Positions 1 to 6,876 of a DNA stretch of 15,820 nt are shown here, in pieces (the stretch's first letter is position 1; each line of letters opens with the position of its first letter). The DNA comes from CAYMTN01 sp964393335. Its GTDB lineage: Bacteria > Chloroflexota > Anaerolineae > Aggregatilineales > Aggregatilineaceae. A program made the translations under genes and the position numbers. Location: positions 1 to 15,820 of the forward strand of contig CAYMTN010000124.1 in NCBI GenBank assembly GCA_964393335.1. Reading direction: 5' to 3'. The notes beneath the pieces were generated by a model. That model saw only the letters and a program-made list of their open reading frames with translations, searched no databases and was not told where the DNA came from.

Positions 1-1
1 G

Positions 2-853
2 GCGATGGGCGGCACGTTGAATATCGTCGGCCCGGCGTTGGGCGCGCTGCTGCTCTCGCTGATCGCCATGTATCACATCATGCTGATCGACGTCATCACG
101 GCGGCGTTTGCGGTGGGTCCGCTGTTTTTCATCGCCATTCCGCAGCCTGCCCGCAAGGCAAACGGGGACGGTTCCCCGGCCAGCAGCACGCTGTGGGCCG
201 ATTTCCGCGAAGGTTTCGCGTACCTGTCAAGCTGGCGCGGGCTGCTCGTGATCACCGGGATGGCGATGATCTTCAAGATCGCGCTGACTCCGGCGTTTTC
301 GCTGCTGCCGCTGCTGGTCACGGATCACTTTGGCGGCCAGGCACCCCAGCTCGCCGGGCTGGAGTCGGCGATGGGCGTCGGCGTGATCATTGGCGGGCTG
401 CTGCTGGGGGTGTGGGGCGGTTTCAAGCGCAAGATTTACACGACGATGGCGTCGATTGTGCTGCTCGGCGCGCTGCTGATGATCTTGGGGCTGCTGCCAT
501 CCAACAGGTACGCGGTGGCGGTCGCGCTGCTGCTGACGATGGGGGCCGGGGCCGCGATGACCGATGGGCCACTGTTTGCCGTGCTGCAAGGCACGGTTGC
601 GCCGGAGGTACAGGGGCGGGTGTTCATGCTGTTTGGCAGCCTGGTGACCGTCACGTCGCCGCTTGGGCTGGCGATTGCCGGGCCGGTGACAGACCTGGTT
701 GGCGTCCAGTTCTGGTATGTGGCGGCGGGGGCGCTGTGTTTTGTGATGGGCGTGTGGTCGTTCTTCATCCCGTCTGTGGCGGCGCTTGAAGATCACCAGG
801 CGGGCGCGCCCGTGCAGAGTGACGCCGTCCCGGCGCGCGCGGCGCAAGCCTGA
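2..853 (+). CDS. MFS transporter, C-terminal part (5' end outside window)
   Basis: This is the end of a major facilitator superfamily transporter of the MFS_3 / enterobactin-exporter-like type, an inner-membrane proton-driven efflux permease whose substrate cannot be told from sequence. The frame is open to the left edge of the window. The first visible residues (GGTLNIVGPALGALLLSL) match the middle of such proteins, around TM5, so the ATG at position 5 is probably an internal Met. About 283 residues are visible, against roughly 410-420 for the family. Hydrophobic helices alternate with short basic loops (GVWGGFKRK, a cytoplasmic-loop style motif). The segment PEVQGRVFMLFGSLVTVTSPLG is typical of TM10 in this family. 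The tail is hydrophilic and Ala-rich. The gene ends 72 bases before the convergent HhH gene, with a hairpin between them. The family call is confident; the substrate is unknown. Confidence 0.85.
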   Translation, partial: AMGGTLNIVGPALGALLLSLIAMYHIMLIDVITAAFAVGPLFFIAIPQPARKANGDGSPASSTLWADFREGFAYLSSWRGLLVITGMAMIFKIALTPAFSLLPLLVTDHFGGQAPQLAGLESAMGVGVIIGGLLLGVWGGFKRKIYTTMASIVLLGALLMILGLLPSNRYAVAVALLLTMGAGAAMTDGPLFAVLQGTVAPEVQGRVFMLFGSLVTVTSPLGLAIAGPVTDLVGVQFWYVAAGALCFVMGVWSFFIPSVAALEDHQAGAPVQSDAVPARAAQA

Positions 854-879
854 ATTATCAACATAAACCGGCGAGGATC

Positions 880-910
880 AGCGGCGCGAGGTTCGACCCT
901 TCGCGCCGCT
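880..910. terminator. Bidirectional hairpin between convergent genes
   Basis: A perfect 10-bp inverted repeat, AGCGGCGCGA (880-889) and TCGCGCCGCT (901-910), encloses an 11-base loop that could pair further (GGT/ACC). It lies between the 3' ends of the MFS gene (+) and the HhH gene (-), where a shared terminator is expected. There is no long T-run on either side, so termination may be partial or Rho-assisted. Confidence 0.6.
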
Positions 911-925
911 AGTATTTGGCTGCGC

Positions 926-1855
926 CTACATCTCGTCCTGCATGGCCTTCAGACCGCTCAGATCATCCTTGACGATGAGCGCCGCCTGCTCCGGCCACGT
1001 GTCAGGATTGACGGATTTTAGCCCGGCCTGAGCCAGCACCTCGCGCAGCGCGTCGGGCGTGCGGCTGGCGATATCCGCAAAGGTGCGCAGCCCGGCACCG
1101 TACAGCGCGTCCTGGGTCTTCGGGCCAAGTCCTTCGATCTGCGTCAGGTCGTCGTGCAAGATGCCGCCTTTGATGCGGGCTTTCAGGTCCTCGAACGCGC
1201 TCAGATCGCCTGCCGCGGCCAGCCGGGCCTGAAGCGGCCACGTCTCTGTGCTGCCAACCAGCCGGACCTTGCGAGATTTGATGGCGTCTTCGAGTGCGCC
1301 GGGCTGCATCGCAGCGATCTGCGCGAAGGTCGTGATCCCCGCGTCGTTGAGCGCCACCGCTGACTTGGGGCCGATGCCCTCGATCAGGGTCAGATCGTCC
1401 GGTTCTGCCGGCACGACCTCGGCGGCGGGTTTCTTCGCGGGCACGACCCCGGCGATGGCTTTCTTCGCGGGCACGACCTCGGCGGCGGGTTTTTTGGCGG
1501 GCATGACCTCGGCGGCAGGTTTCTTCGCAGGCACAACCTCGGCCTCTGTTTCCTCGGTTTCGGGTTCCGCCACCGCCTCGCCTGCGGCTTCGGTCGGTTC
1601 AGCGTGAGCGTGCCCGGTGTAGAAGGGGGTTTGCAGGTCGTCGAACTTCTCCCAGGGGCGGACCAGGATCAGCCAGCCGCCAATGCCCAGGATGATCATC
1701 GCCAGACCGACCAGCAGCAAACTGATCGTGATGTTGTCGTTTTCAATCGTCCCCAGCGCCGTCAGCAGCAGGGCGGCCATGGCGACGGCGATCCCCAGGC
1801 CGGTCAGATAGGCCAGATATTGCTCGGTTTGGGATAATTTCTCTTGTGCGGGCAC
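926..1855 (-). CDS. Membrane-anchored protein with tandem helix-hairpin-helix domains
   Basis: Predicted 309-residue protein with two transmembrane helices (about residues 13-35 and 43-65). An acidic, repetitive linker follows (about 80-150) with four full copies and a partial fifth of a ten-residue unit, VVPAKKPAAE. Two duplicated C-terminal modules come next (about 153-222 and 234-305). Each starts with a DLTxIEGxGPK helix-hairpin-helix signature and ends with a WPxQAxL...DDL segment, as in the DUF4332 / 'flap endonuclease-like' HhH proteins. HhH motifs normally bind DNA backbone non-specifically, but no nuclease residues are visible, so function is open. The GTG at 1855 is preferred because GGAAGG sits 6 bases upstream of it; the frame stays open to an ATG at 1942, which would add 29 residues before the first helix. 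The gene is divergent from the MOSC gene and stands alone. Confidence 0.7.
   Translation of the reverse strand: MPAQEKLSQTEQYLAYLTGLGIAVAMAALLLTALGTIENDNITISLLLVGLAMIILGIGGWLILVRPWEKFDDLQTPFYTGHAHAEPTEAAGEAVAEPETEETEAEVVPAKKPAAEVMPAKKPAAEVVPAKKAIAGVVPAKKPAAEVVPAEPDDLTLIEGIGPKSAVALNDAGITTFAQIAAMQPGALEDAIKSRKVRLVGSTETWPLQARLAAAGDLSAFEDLKARIKGGILHDDLTQIEGLGPKTQDALYGAGLRTFADIASRTPDALREVLAQAGLKSVNPDTWPEQAALIVKDDLSGLKAMQDEM
1406..1540 (-). repeat. In-frame 30-bp tandem repeat encoding an Ala-Lys-Pro linker
   Basis: About 4.5 copies of a 30-bp unit encode VVPAKKPAAE with small changes (VMPAKKPAAE, VVPAKKAIAG). They lie in frame inside the HhH gene, so copy-number change would alter linker length without breaking the frame. 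The composition resembles the flexible PAKK linkers of DNA-binding or envelope-associated proteins. Confidence 0.8.
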
Positions 1856-1978
1856 GGTCAACCTTCCGTTTCTACAATCAGGTGAAATCGGACGCAGCAA
1901 ATAGACGGTTTTTTGGTGTGGTTCATTCAGTAAATTTAACACTCACTACGCCTGTTATTGTGCCACGACCTGCCCGAA

Positions 1979-2007
1979 ACGACAAAACGACCCGGAACGG
2001 CTATACT
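1979..2007 (+). promoter_or_regulatory. Candidate promoter of the MOSC-HIT pair
   Basis: ACGACA (1979-1984), a 17-base spacer and TATACT (2002-2007) fit a sigma-70-type promoter with a weak -35 and good -10. They are followed by a CA-rich leader of roughly 30 bases and then GGAGG (2035-2039), 5 bases before the MOSC ATG. No start-site data support it. Confidence 0.45.
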
Positions 2008-2044
2008 GTGAGATAACAGCACACAGACACACACGGAGGCACAC

Positions 2045-2626
2045 ATGGCACGCTTGATTACCGGACAGGTGGAAGCGGTTTTGATCGCGCCAGACCCCGA
2101 CTCGATTCTGTCGGTCTGGCAGCCGGAGATCGAGGTGACGCTGGATGGATTCAGAGGTGACCGGCACGCCGGGCTGCTGTACCACACGGGCAGCCGGACG
2201 CCGTATTACCCGCTTGGCACGGCGATTCGGAACAGCCGCCAGGTGTCACTGGTGTCGGCGGAAGACCTGGCCGACATCGCGGCGGCGCTGCGCGTACGGC
2301 ACGTCGCGCCGGAATGGCTGGGCGCGAACCTGTTGATCGCCGGAATTCCCGCGCTGACGTTTTTGCCGCCCGCGACCCGCCTGTTCTTTCAGCGCGGCGC
2401 TGTGCTGATGGTCCAGGGCGAGAATTTGCCGTGCACCGTGTCGGGGCAGGCGATTCAAGACCAGTACCCGGACCAACCCGGCCTGGCGAGTGCCTTTCCG
2501 AGCGCCGGGCTGCACAAACGGGGCGTGGTCGCCTGGGTGGAACATCCCGGCGTGATCGCGGTGGGCGACAGCGTGCGCGCCGATATTCCGGATCAGGTGC
2601 TGTACGAGGCGGTGGCGGGTGAGTGA
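2045..2626 (+). CDS. MOSC domain-containing protein
   Basis: A 193-residue single-domain MOSC protein. MOSC domains are the C-terminal part of molybdenum cofactor sulfurases and of YiiM/mARC-type proteins, where a conserved cysteine carries sulfur or binds molybdenum. Visible marks are GDRHAG (38-43), the ENL-equivalent ANLLIAGI (94-101), LPPATRLFFQRGAVLMV (107-123) and the key cysteine in ENLPC (Cys130). The C-terminal KRGVVAWVEHPGVIAVGD is also typical. There is no N-terminal beta-barrel or cofactor domain, so it is a stand-alone protein. The start is set by GGAGG 5 bases upstream. The stop overlaps the start of the HIT gene by 8 nt, so the two are translationally coupled. The sulfur or molybdenum acceptor is not known. 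Confidence 0.88.
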   Translation: MARLITGQVEAVLIAPDPDSILSVWQPEIEVTLDGFRGDRHAGLLYHTGSRTPYYPLGTAIRNSRQVSLVSAEDLADIAAALRVRHVAPEWLGANLLIAGIPALTFLPPATRLFFQRGAVLMVQGENLPCTVSGQAIQDQYPDQPGLASAFPSAGLHKRGVVAWVEHPGVIAVGDSVRADIPDQVLYEAVAGE

Positions 2627-2957
2627 TTTTTACTGCGAGGAGGTGTTGAGCGGGCGGACAGCCGTCGAACGCGTGCTGGAAACAGCGAACGTGCTCGCTT
2701 TTTACCACACGCGCCCGGCGTACCCGGTGCATATCGTCGTGATTCCCAAGCGGCACGTCGCGTCCTTGATCGCGCCCGGCGCGGACGAGACCGGGCTGGT
2801 GCTGGAACTGATGGACGTGATCCGGCAGGTTGCCGCCCAGGTGCTCGACGCGCACGGCGCGTGCCGCGTGGTGACCAACCTGGGCCGCTACCAGGAGTCA
2901 AAACATCTGCACTGGCACGTGATTTCGGGTGAACGGCTGGCTGGCGCAGAAGCCTGA
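2619..2957 (+). CDS. HIT family protein (histidine triad hydrolase)
   Basis: A 112-residue histidine triad protein of the Hint/PKCI branch. These are small cytosolic dimers that hydrolyse nucleoside phosphoramidates or similar nucleotidyl conjugates. The triad is HLHWHVI (His96, His98, His100), His98 being the expected nucleophile. PVHIVVIPKRHV (36-47) is the conserved strand and helix found early in the fold. The start codon is GTG at 2619, giving VSDFYCEE (read as Met); it lies inside the end of the MOSC gene, 8 nt overlapping, with a GAGGCGG stretch just upstream. Length matches the family (about 110-120). The substrate cannot be inferred, and the MOSC pairing does not by itself show a shared pathway. 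Confidence 0.9.
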   Translation: MSDFYCEEVLSGRTAVERVLETANVLAFYHTRPAYPVHIVVIPKRHVASLIAPGADETGLVLELMDVIRQVAAQVLDAHGACRVVTNLGRYQESKHLHWHVISGERLAGAEA

Positions 2958-2994
2958 AATCCCTTATGTTCTATCCAAGAGAAAGGAGTGAACT

Positions 2995-4131
2995 ATGGAT
3001 GCGTTGACCCGACAGGACCTGGAGATTTTGATTGAAGCGCAGGATGAATGGTGTGTTTCGATGTTTATGCCAATGGTGCGCGCCGGGGCAGAAGTCCAAC
3101 AGAACACGATCCGGTTCAAGAACCTGTTACGCCAGGCGGAGGAGCGGCTGGAAAAACTCGATATGCGTGCGCCGGATATCAAAGCCTTGCTGGCACCCGC
3201 GCAGGGGCTGCTGGATGATCCGACTGTGTGGCGTACCAAAAGCGACGGGCTGGCCGTGTTCGCGGGGCCGGGCGTGCTTGAGTGGTTCCGGCTGCCGATC
3301 ACGTTCAAGGAATTGGTCGTGGTCGAGCGCCGCTTTCACGTCAAACCGGTGCTGCCGCTGCTGAGCGGTGACGGGCAGTTTTATGTGCTGGCGCTCAGCC
3401 AGGATCAGATTCGCCTGCTGGTCGGCTCGCGCGACAGCATCAGCGAAATCGATCTGGAAGGCGTGCCCGAAAGCCTGGCGGAAGCCCTGCAATATGACAC
3501 GCCCCAGCGCCAACTGCGGGCCGTCGGTGGATCGGGCGGCACGGTGTATCACGGCTCAGGCGGCGAAGAGGAAGAGAAGCTGGATATTCTGCGCTACTTC
3601 CAGAGGGTGGATCGCGGGCTGCGCGACCTGCTGGCGGACCAACAACCGCCGCTGCTGCTGGCCGGTGTCGATTACCTGCTGCCGATCTATCACGAGGCAA
3701 GCGCCTACCCGCACCTGCTGGACGAGGGTCTGACCGGCAACCCGCAAGCGCTCAGCGCCAAGGAGTTGCACCGGCGCGCCTGGGCCGTGATCAAGCCACA
3801 TTTTGAGCAGGCGCAGCAGGAACAAAGAGCGCTGTATGCCGAACTGGCAGGCCGCGACGACCCGCGCGCCTCAAACACCGTCCAGACGATCGTCAAGGCG
3901 GCGCACGAAGGGCGCGTGGCAACGCTGTTTGTCGCGTTTGGCGTGCAGCAGTGGGGCGTATACCGCGCGCACAGCCATAACGTGCACGTGCATCCCGACC
4001 GGCAGCCGGGCGACCAGGATTTGCTCGACATCTCGGCGGCGCGCACCTTCGCCAACGGCGGCGCAGTCTACGTCGTGGATCACGATCAAATTCCCGGCGG
4101 TAAAGCGATGGCGGCCATCTTCCGCTACTGA
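2995..4131 (+). CDS. Bacterial archaeo-eukaryotic release factor-like protein (baeRF family 3 type)
   Basis: A 378-residue protein resembling the baeRF proteins, bacterial relatives of the eRF1/aRF1/Dom34 middle and C-terminal domains proposed to act in ribosome rescue or translation stress. Recognisable segments are CVSMFMPMVRAGAEVQQNTIRFKNLL (20-45), the central VERRFHVKPVLPLLSGDGQFYVLALS (110-135), LLLAGVDYLLPIY (220-232) with YPHLLDEG, and a C-terminal eL30/L7Ae-like segment that includes AFGVQQWGVY (314-323) and FANGGAVYVVDHDQIPGGKAMAAIFRY. There is no GGQ peptidyl-hydrolysis motif, which fits this family. An AAGGAG (2983-2988) lies 6 bases before the ATG. It is 37 bases after the HIT gene, so it may be co-transcribed. 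The biochemical role is not established for the family. Confidence 0.8.
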   Translation: MDALTRQDLEILIEAQDEWCVSMFMPMVRAGAEVQQNTIRFKNLLRQAEERLEKLDMRAPDIKALLAPAQGLLDDPTVWRTKSDGLAVFAGPGVLEWFRLPITFKELVVVERRFHVKPVLPLLSGDGQFYVLALSQDQIRLLVGSRDSISEIDLEGVPESLAEALQYDTPQRQLRAVGGSGGTVYHGSGGEEEEKLDILRYFQRVDRGLRDLLADQQPPLLLAGVDYLLPIYHEASAYPHLLDEGLTGNPQALSAKELHRRAWAVIKPHFEQAQQEQRALYAELAGRDDPRASNTVQTIVKAAHEGRVATLFVAFGVQQWGVYRAHSHNVHVHPDRQPGDQDLLDISAARTFANGGAVYVVDHDQIPGGKAMAAIFRY

Positions 4132-4205
4132 GATCGCGTGCACCGGGCATTCGCCTGACCATTCCCCTTTGAGACACAATCTCCTATTTCGATCACAGAC
4201 TGTCT

Positions 4206-4238
4206 GTCCCCCTCTCCATCGAACGCGGAGAGGGGGAC
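4206..4238. terminator. Strong 12-bp hairpin after the baeRF gene
   Basis: GTCCCCCTCTCC (4206-4217) and GGAGAGGGGGAC (4227-4238) form a perfect 12-bp stem with a 9-base loop, followed by GTTT. It lies 75 bases after the baeRF stop and before the PadR promoter, so it probably separates the two transcription units. The stem resembles the CCCCTCTCC/GGAGAGGGG arms of the larger dispersed repeats in this window. Confidence 0.6.
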
Positions 4239-4268
4239 GTTTGCCGCGTGCGTTCCGTATACGAAAAG

Positions 4269-4323
4269 TGGGCGGCGGACCGCCGAAGGTGTATAATCGA
4301 GATTGAATAGTCGAAACCGACTA
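4269..4323 (+). promoter_or_regulatory. PadR operon promoter with candidate operator palindromes
   Basis: TATAAT (4292-4297) is a consensus -10 box; the hexamer 17 bases upstream is a poor -35. A perfect palindrome TAGTCG-AAAC-CGACTA (4308-4323) lies immediately downstream, about where transcription would start. A second one, CGGCGG-A-CCGCCG (4273-4285), lies between the -35 and -10 positions. Both would be well placed for repression by a dimeric winged-helix regulator such as PadR. Confidence 0.5.
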
Positions 4324-4334
4324 ATGGGTGAGAC

Positions 4335-4868
4335 ATGGAACGAAAACTGCTGCTGCTGGGCCTGCTGCGCGATCAGAAGATGCACGGCTACCAGCTCAAC
4401 GAAGTGATCGACAGCCACATCGGCATGAGTCTGCTGCTCAAAAAGGCGACGTCGTACGACCTGCTGAAAAAACTGGCCAGTGACGGCTGGATCACGTCTT
4501 ACGAGGAACGCGCCGGGAACCGGCCCGCGCGCCGCGTGTACGCGGTCACGGAGGCAGGCAAGGCCGCTTTTCAGGCTATGCTGCGTGCGAGCCTCGCGGC
4601 GTACGAGCCTGCCGAGTTCGCGAGTGACATCAGCCTGGCATTTCTGGACGCGCTGCCGGTGGCCGAAGCGCTGCCGCTGCTCGAACAGCGCCGCGCGATC
4701 ATCGCGGGCCTGCTGGAACAGGCCGCCGCTGTGGCTCCGCATCCCGGCAGTTTGCAGTTGGTGATCGAACACCGGCAGCATCACCTGCGGTCCGAACTCA
4801 CCTGGATCGATGACGTGATAACCCGACTCAAAACGGAGATAACAAACGATGAGCGAACTGGCGATTGA
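4335..4868 (+). CDS. PadR family transcriptional regulator
   Basis: A 177-residue PadR-type repressor. The N-terminal winged helix (about 1-80) shows the family pattern LLLGLLRDQKMHGYQLNEVI, then ATSYDLLKKLASDGWITSYEE and the wing RPARRVYAVTEAGKAAF. The remaining part is helical (about 85-175) and would form the dimerisation domain, as in the longer PadR subfamily with a VirR/AphA-like C-terminal region. The start is supported by GGGTGAG upstream. Its 3' end overlaps the ABC ATPase gene by 20 nt. PadR genes next to DrrAB-type exporters commonly repress the exporter until a drug or other ligand is bound, and the palindrome at 4308-4323 fits that role here. The ligand is unknown. Confidence 0.92.
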   Translation: MERKLLLLGLLRDQKMHGYQLNEVIDSHIGMSLLLKKATSYDLLKKLASDGWITSYEERAGNRPARRVYAVTEAGKAAFQAMLRASLAAYEPAEFASDISLAFLDALPVAEALPLLEQRRAIIAGLLEQAAAVAPHPGSLQLVIEHRQHHLRSELTWIDDVITRLKTEITNDERTGD

Positions 4869-5793
4869 GGCGCAGGGACTGGTCAAACGTTACAACGGCG
4901 ACGTGCTGGCAGTGAATGGCATCGACCTGTCGATCCCGGCGAACACGGTCTACGCCCTGTTGGGGCCGAACGGGGCCGGCAAGACGACGACGATTTCCAT
5001 GTTGACGACGCTGATCGCGCCGACGGCGGGCACGGCGCGGATTTTGGGATTGGACGTGGTGCGGCAGGCCGACCAGGTGCGGCGGCGGATCGGCGTCACG
5101 TTTCAAGAGACGGTGTTGGATGGCGAACTCACCGGGCGGCAGGTGCTTGATTTTCACGGGCGGCTGTACCGCCAGAGCAAAGCCGAACGCCGCGCCCAGA
5201 TCGACGATCTGCTGCGGCTGGTCGAGCTGGAAGACGCCGCCGACCGCCCCGCGCAGACCTATTCGGGCGGTATGAAACGCCGCCTGGAACTGGCGCGCGG
5301 TCTGATGTCCACCCCGGACGTGCTGTTTCTGGACGAGCCGACGCTGGGCCTCGATCCGCAGAACCGGGCGAGCGTGTGGGACTACATCCGCGCGCTGAAG
5401 GAACAGCGCGGCTTGACGCTGCTGCTGACCACGCATTACATGGAAGAGGCCGAACACATTGCGGACCGGGTCGGCATCATCGACCAGGGAAAAATCGTGA
5501 TCGAAGGCGCGGCACGCGACCTGATCGACCAGATGGGCGCGGACACGATTCGGATGGTCGGGCAGAATTGTGAGGCGTTTGTCGCGGCGGCGCGCGCGCT
5601 GCCGTTTGTCGAGAGCGTGACGGCCAGCGATTGCGTGATCCAGATCGGCGTCGATTCCGGCAACAAACGGCTGGCCGAACTGGTGACGCTGGCGAACCAG
5701 CACACCATGACGATCGAGGATATCTCCATAGCCAAGCCGGGCCTGGGCGACGTGTTCCTGAAATATACCGGGCGCGAGCTGCGGGATAGATAA
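4849..5793 (+). CDS. ABC transporter ATP-binding protein (DrrA-like)
   Basis: A 314-residue cytoplasmic ATPase subunit of an ABC-2 type exporter, close in layout to the daunorubicin-resistance DrrA family. All ABC motifs are intact: Walker A GPNGAGKTT (39-47), Q-loop Gln86 in GVTFQET, signature SGGMK (139-143), Walker B VLFLDEP (158-164), D-loop LGLD and H-loop His196 in TTHYMEEAE. The last 80 or so residues form the accessory C-terminal domain (DUF4162-like), ending GLGDVFLKYTGREL. It overlaps the PadR gene by 20 nt and is followed 21 nt later by the permease. GGAG in the PadR tail supports the start. The exported compound cannot be read from the sequence; drug, lipid or polyketide export are all possible. 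Confidence 0.93.
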   Translation: MSELAIEAQGLVKRYNGDVLAVNGIDLSIPANTVYALLGPNGAGKTTTISMLTTLIAPTAGTARILGLDVVRQADQVRRRIGVTFQETVLDGELTGRQVLDFHGRLYRQSKAERRAQIDDLLRLVELEDAADRPAQTYSGGMKRRLELARGLMSTPDVLFLDEPTLGLDPQNRASVWDYIRALKEQRGLTLLLTTHYMEEAEHIADRVGIIDQGKIVIEGAARDLIDQMGADTIRMVGQNCEAFVAAARALPFVESVTASDCVIQIGVDSGNKRLAELVTLANQHTMTIEDISIAKPGLGDVFLKYTGRELRDR

Positions 5794-5814
5794 CACAAAG
5801 GGCGAGGTGAGACG

Positions 5815-6591
5815 ATGAATGCTGCTCTGACTCTGTGGTACAAACATATGCTGAAGCTGCGCGCGCACAGCGAAGAAGCGTTCGGCATGCTGCTCCAACC
5901 GATTCTGTGGGTCGTGCTGTTTGGGGCGGGCATGAAAAGCATGATGCGGCCTATGGCAGGCAACGATCAACTGTACATCGCGTTCATGGTGCCGGGCATT
6001 GTGGCGCTCAGCGCGCTCAGCGGCGGCATTGGCGGCGGGACCGTCTGGCTTGACGAGCGCGTGCGCGGCATTGTGAAAGAATACCTGGTCGCGCCGATTC
6101 CGCGCCTCAGCATCCTGACCGGCAACGCGATGAGCACCGTCACCAAGAGCCTGATGCAGGCGGCGGTGATCTTCGCGGTCGGCGTGGCGATGGGCGCGAC
6201 GATCAGCGGGAATCCGCTCGGCTGGGTTGGCGGGATCGTGATCACGGCGGGCTACGGCCTGGGTTTTTCGGGTATTGCGCTGGCGGTTGCGTCGAAGACG
6301 TCCAGCGCGGGCGCGTATCACATGCTGATCTTTTTGCTGAACCTGCCGCTGCTGTTCCTCAGTAACGCGCTGTACCCGCTCAAATCGCTGCCCGGTTGGA
6401 TGGAAATCGGCGCGCGCCTCAACCCGACGAGTTACGTAGTCGATGGGCTGCGGCAGATGGTGTTGGTCGATGGGGCGGCGCTGGCCGGGGGTGATACGCT
6501 GCCACTGGGGCTGTGTTTCGCGTTCGTGATGGGTTTTGCGGCGCTGGGGATGGCGCTGGCGCTGGTCGCCTTCAAGCAGTCGCTTGAGTGA
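5815..6591 (+). CDS. ABC-2 type transporter permease (DrrB-like)
   Basis: A 258-residue inner-membrane permease of the ABC-2 superfamily that would dimerise and pair with the upstream ATPase. About six hydrophobic helices are visible. The family motif region after TM5, LPGWMEIGARLNPTSYVVDGLRQ, is well kept, and the conserved loop LDERVRGIVKEYLVAPIPRLSIL lies between TM2 and TM3, where the ATPase docks. A GAGGTGA stands 5 bases ahead of the ATG. The order PadR, ATPase, permease with overlaps and a 21-base gap points to one transcript. The gene ends just before the hairpin-rich intergenic element. Confidence 0.92.
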   Translation: MNAALTLWYKHMLKLRAHSEEAFGMLLQPILWVVLFGAGMKSMMRPMAGNDQLYIAFMVPGIVALSALSGGIGGGTVWLDERVRGIVKEYLVAPIPRLSILTGNAMSTVTKSLMQAAVIFAVGVAMGATISGNPLGWVGGIVITAGYGLGFSGIALAVASKTSSAGAYHMLIFLLNLPLLFLSNALYPLKSLPGWMEIGARLNPTSYVVDGLRQMVLVDGAALAGGDTLPLGLCFAFVMGFAALGMALALVAFKQSLE

Positions 6592-6647
6592 TCGATTGGC
6601 GCTGGCGGTTGCGGGGGGCAGTTCATAGGGCACGTGCGCTAAATTCC

Positions 6648-6840
6648 TGGGGCGCTGCCCCATGCCCCGCAAGCCTTTTGGGAAAAGGCTTGACCGGAAA
6701 CCGCCAGTCGCGCCCGGCGAAGTCACCTGGCAGAATACCGGTCCAGGGCCGTTGGCCCTGGTGGGAGGCGGGGGCGAAGCCTCCGCGAATCGCCCTGTCA
6801 TTGGCAAAAACACCGGGGCTGCGCTGCGCTACGCTAGCGC
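6648..6840. repeat. Intergenic run of five perfect hairpins
   Basis: Five perfect inverted repeats stand one after another between the permease and kinase genes: TGGGGC/GCCCCA (6648-6662), AAGCCTTTT/AAAAGGCTT (6671-6691), CCAGGGCC/GGCCCTGG (6743-6761), GGAGGC/GCCTCC (6764-6784) and GCGCTA/TAGCGC (6826-6840). Four have 3-base loops and the fourth a 9-base loop. The second could terminate the exporter transcript, though no T-run follows. The whole looks like a mobile or REP-like intergenic element, or a structured leader of the kinase mRNA. No protein-coding signal is evident. Confidence 0.7.
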
Positions 6841-6876
6841 GGCCTTTTGTGTGGGGCGCGTGAGAGGAAACTGGCG

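Noticed and set aside
1406..1540. Regular 30-bp repeats considered as a CRISPR array
   Set aside because: The units are contiguous with no spacers, stay in frame and encode a protein linker; no cas gene is nearby.
2010..2044. CA-rich leader before the MOSC gene considered as a microsatellite or regulatory repeat
   Set aside because: The run is short and irregular and includes the ribosome-binding site, so it is most simply an unstructured leader.
2995..4131. baeRF gene considered as a functional peptide-chain release factor
   Set aside because: No GGQ motif and no stop-codon recognition domain are visible, so a classical release-factor role is not supported.
4828..6813. Long minus-strand open frame of about 660 codons opposite the exporter genes
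   Set aside because: It is antisense to an ABC ATPase and permease with intact motifs, has biased Arg/His/Gln-rich composition typical of a GC-rich shadow frame, and matches no family.
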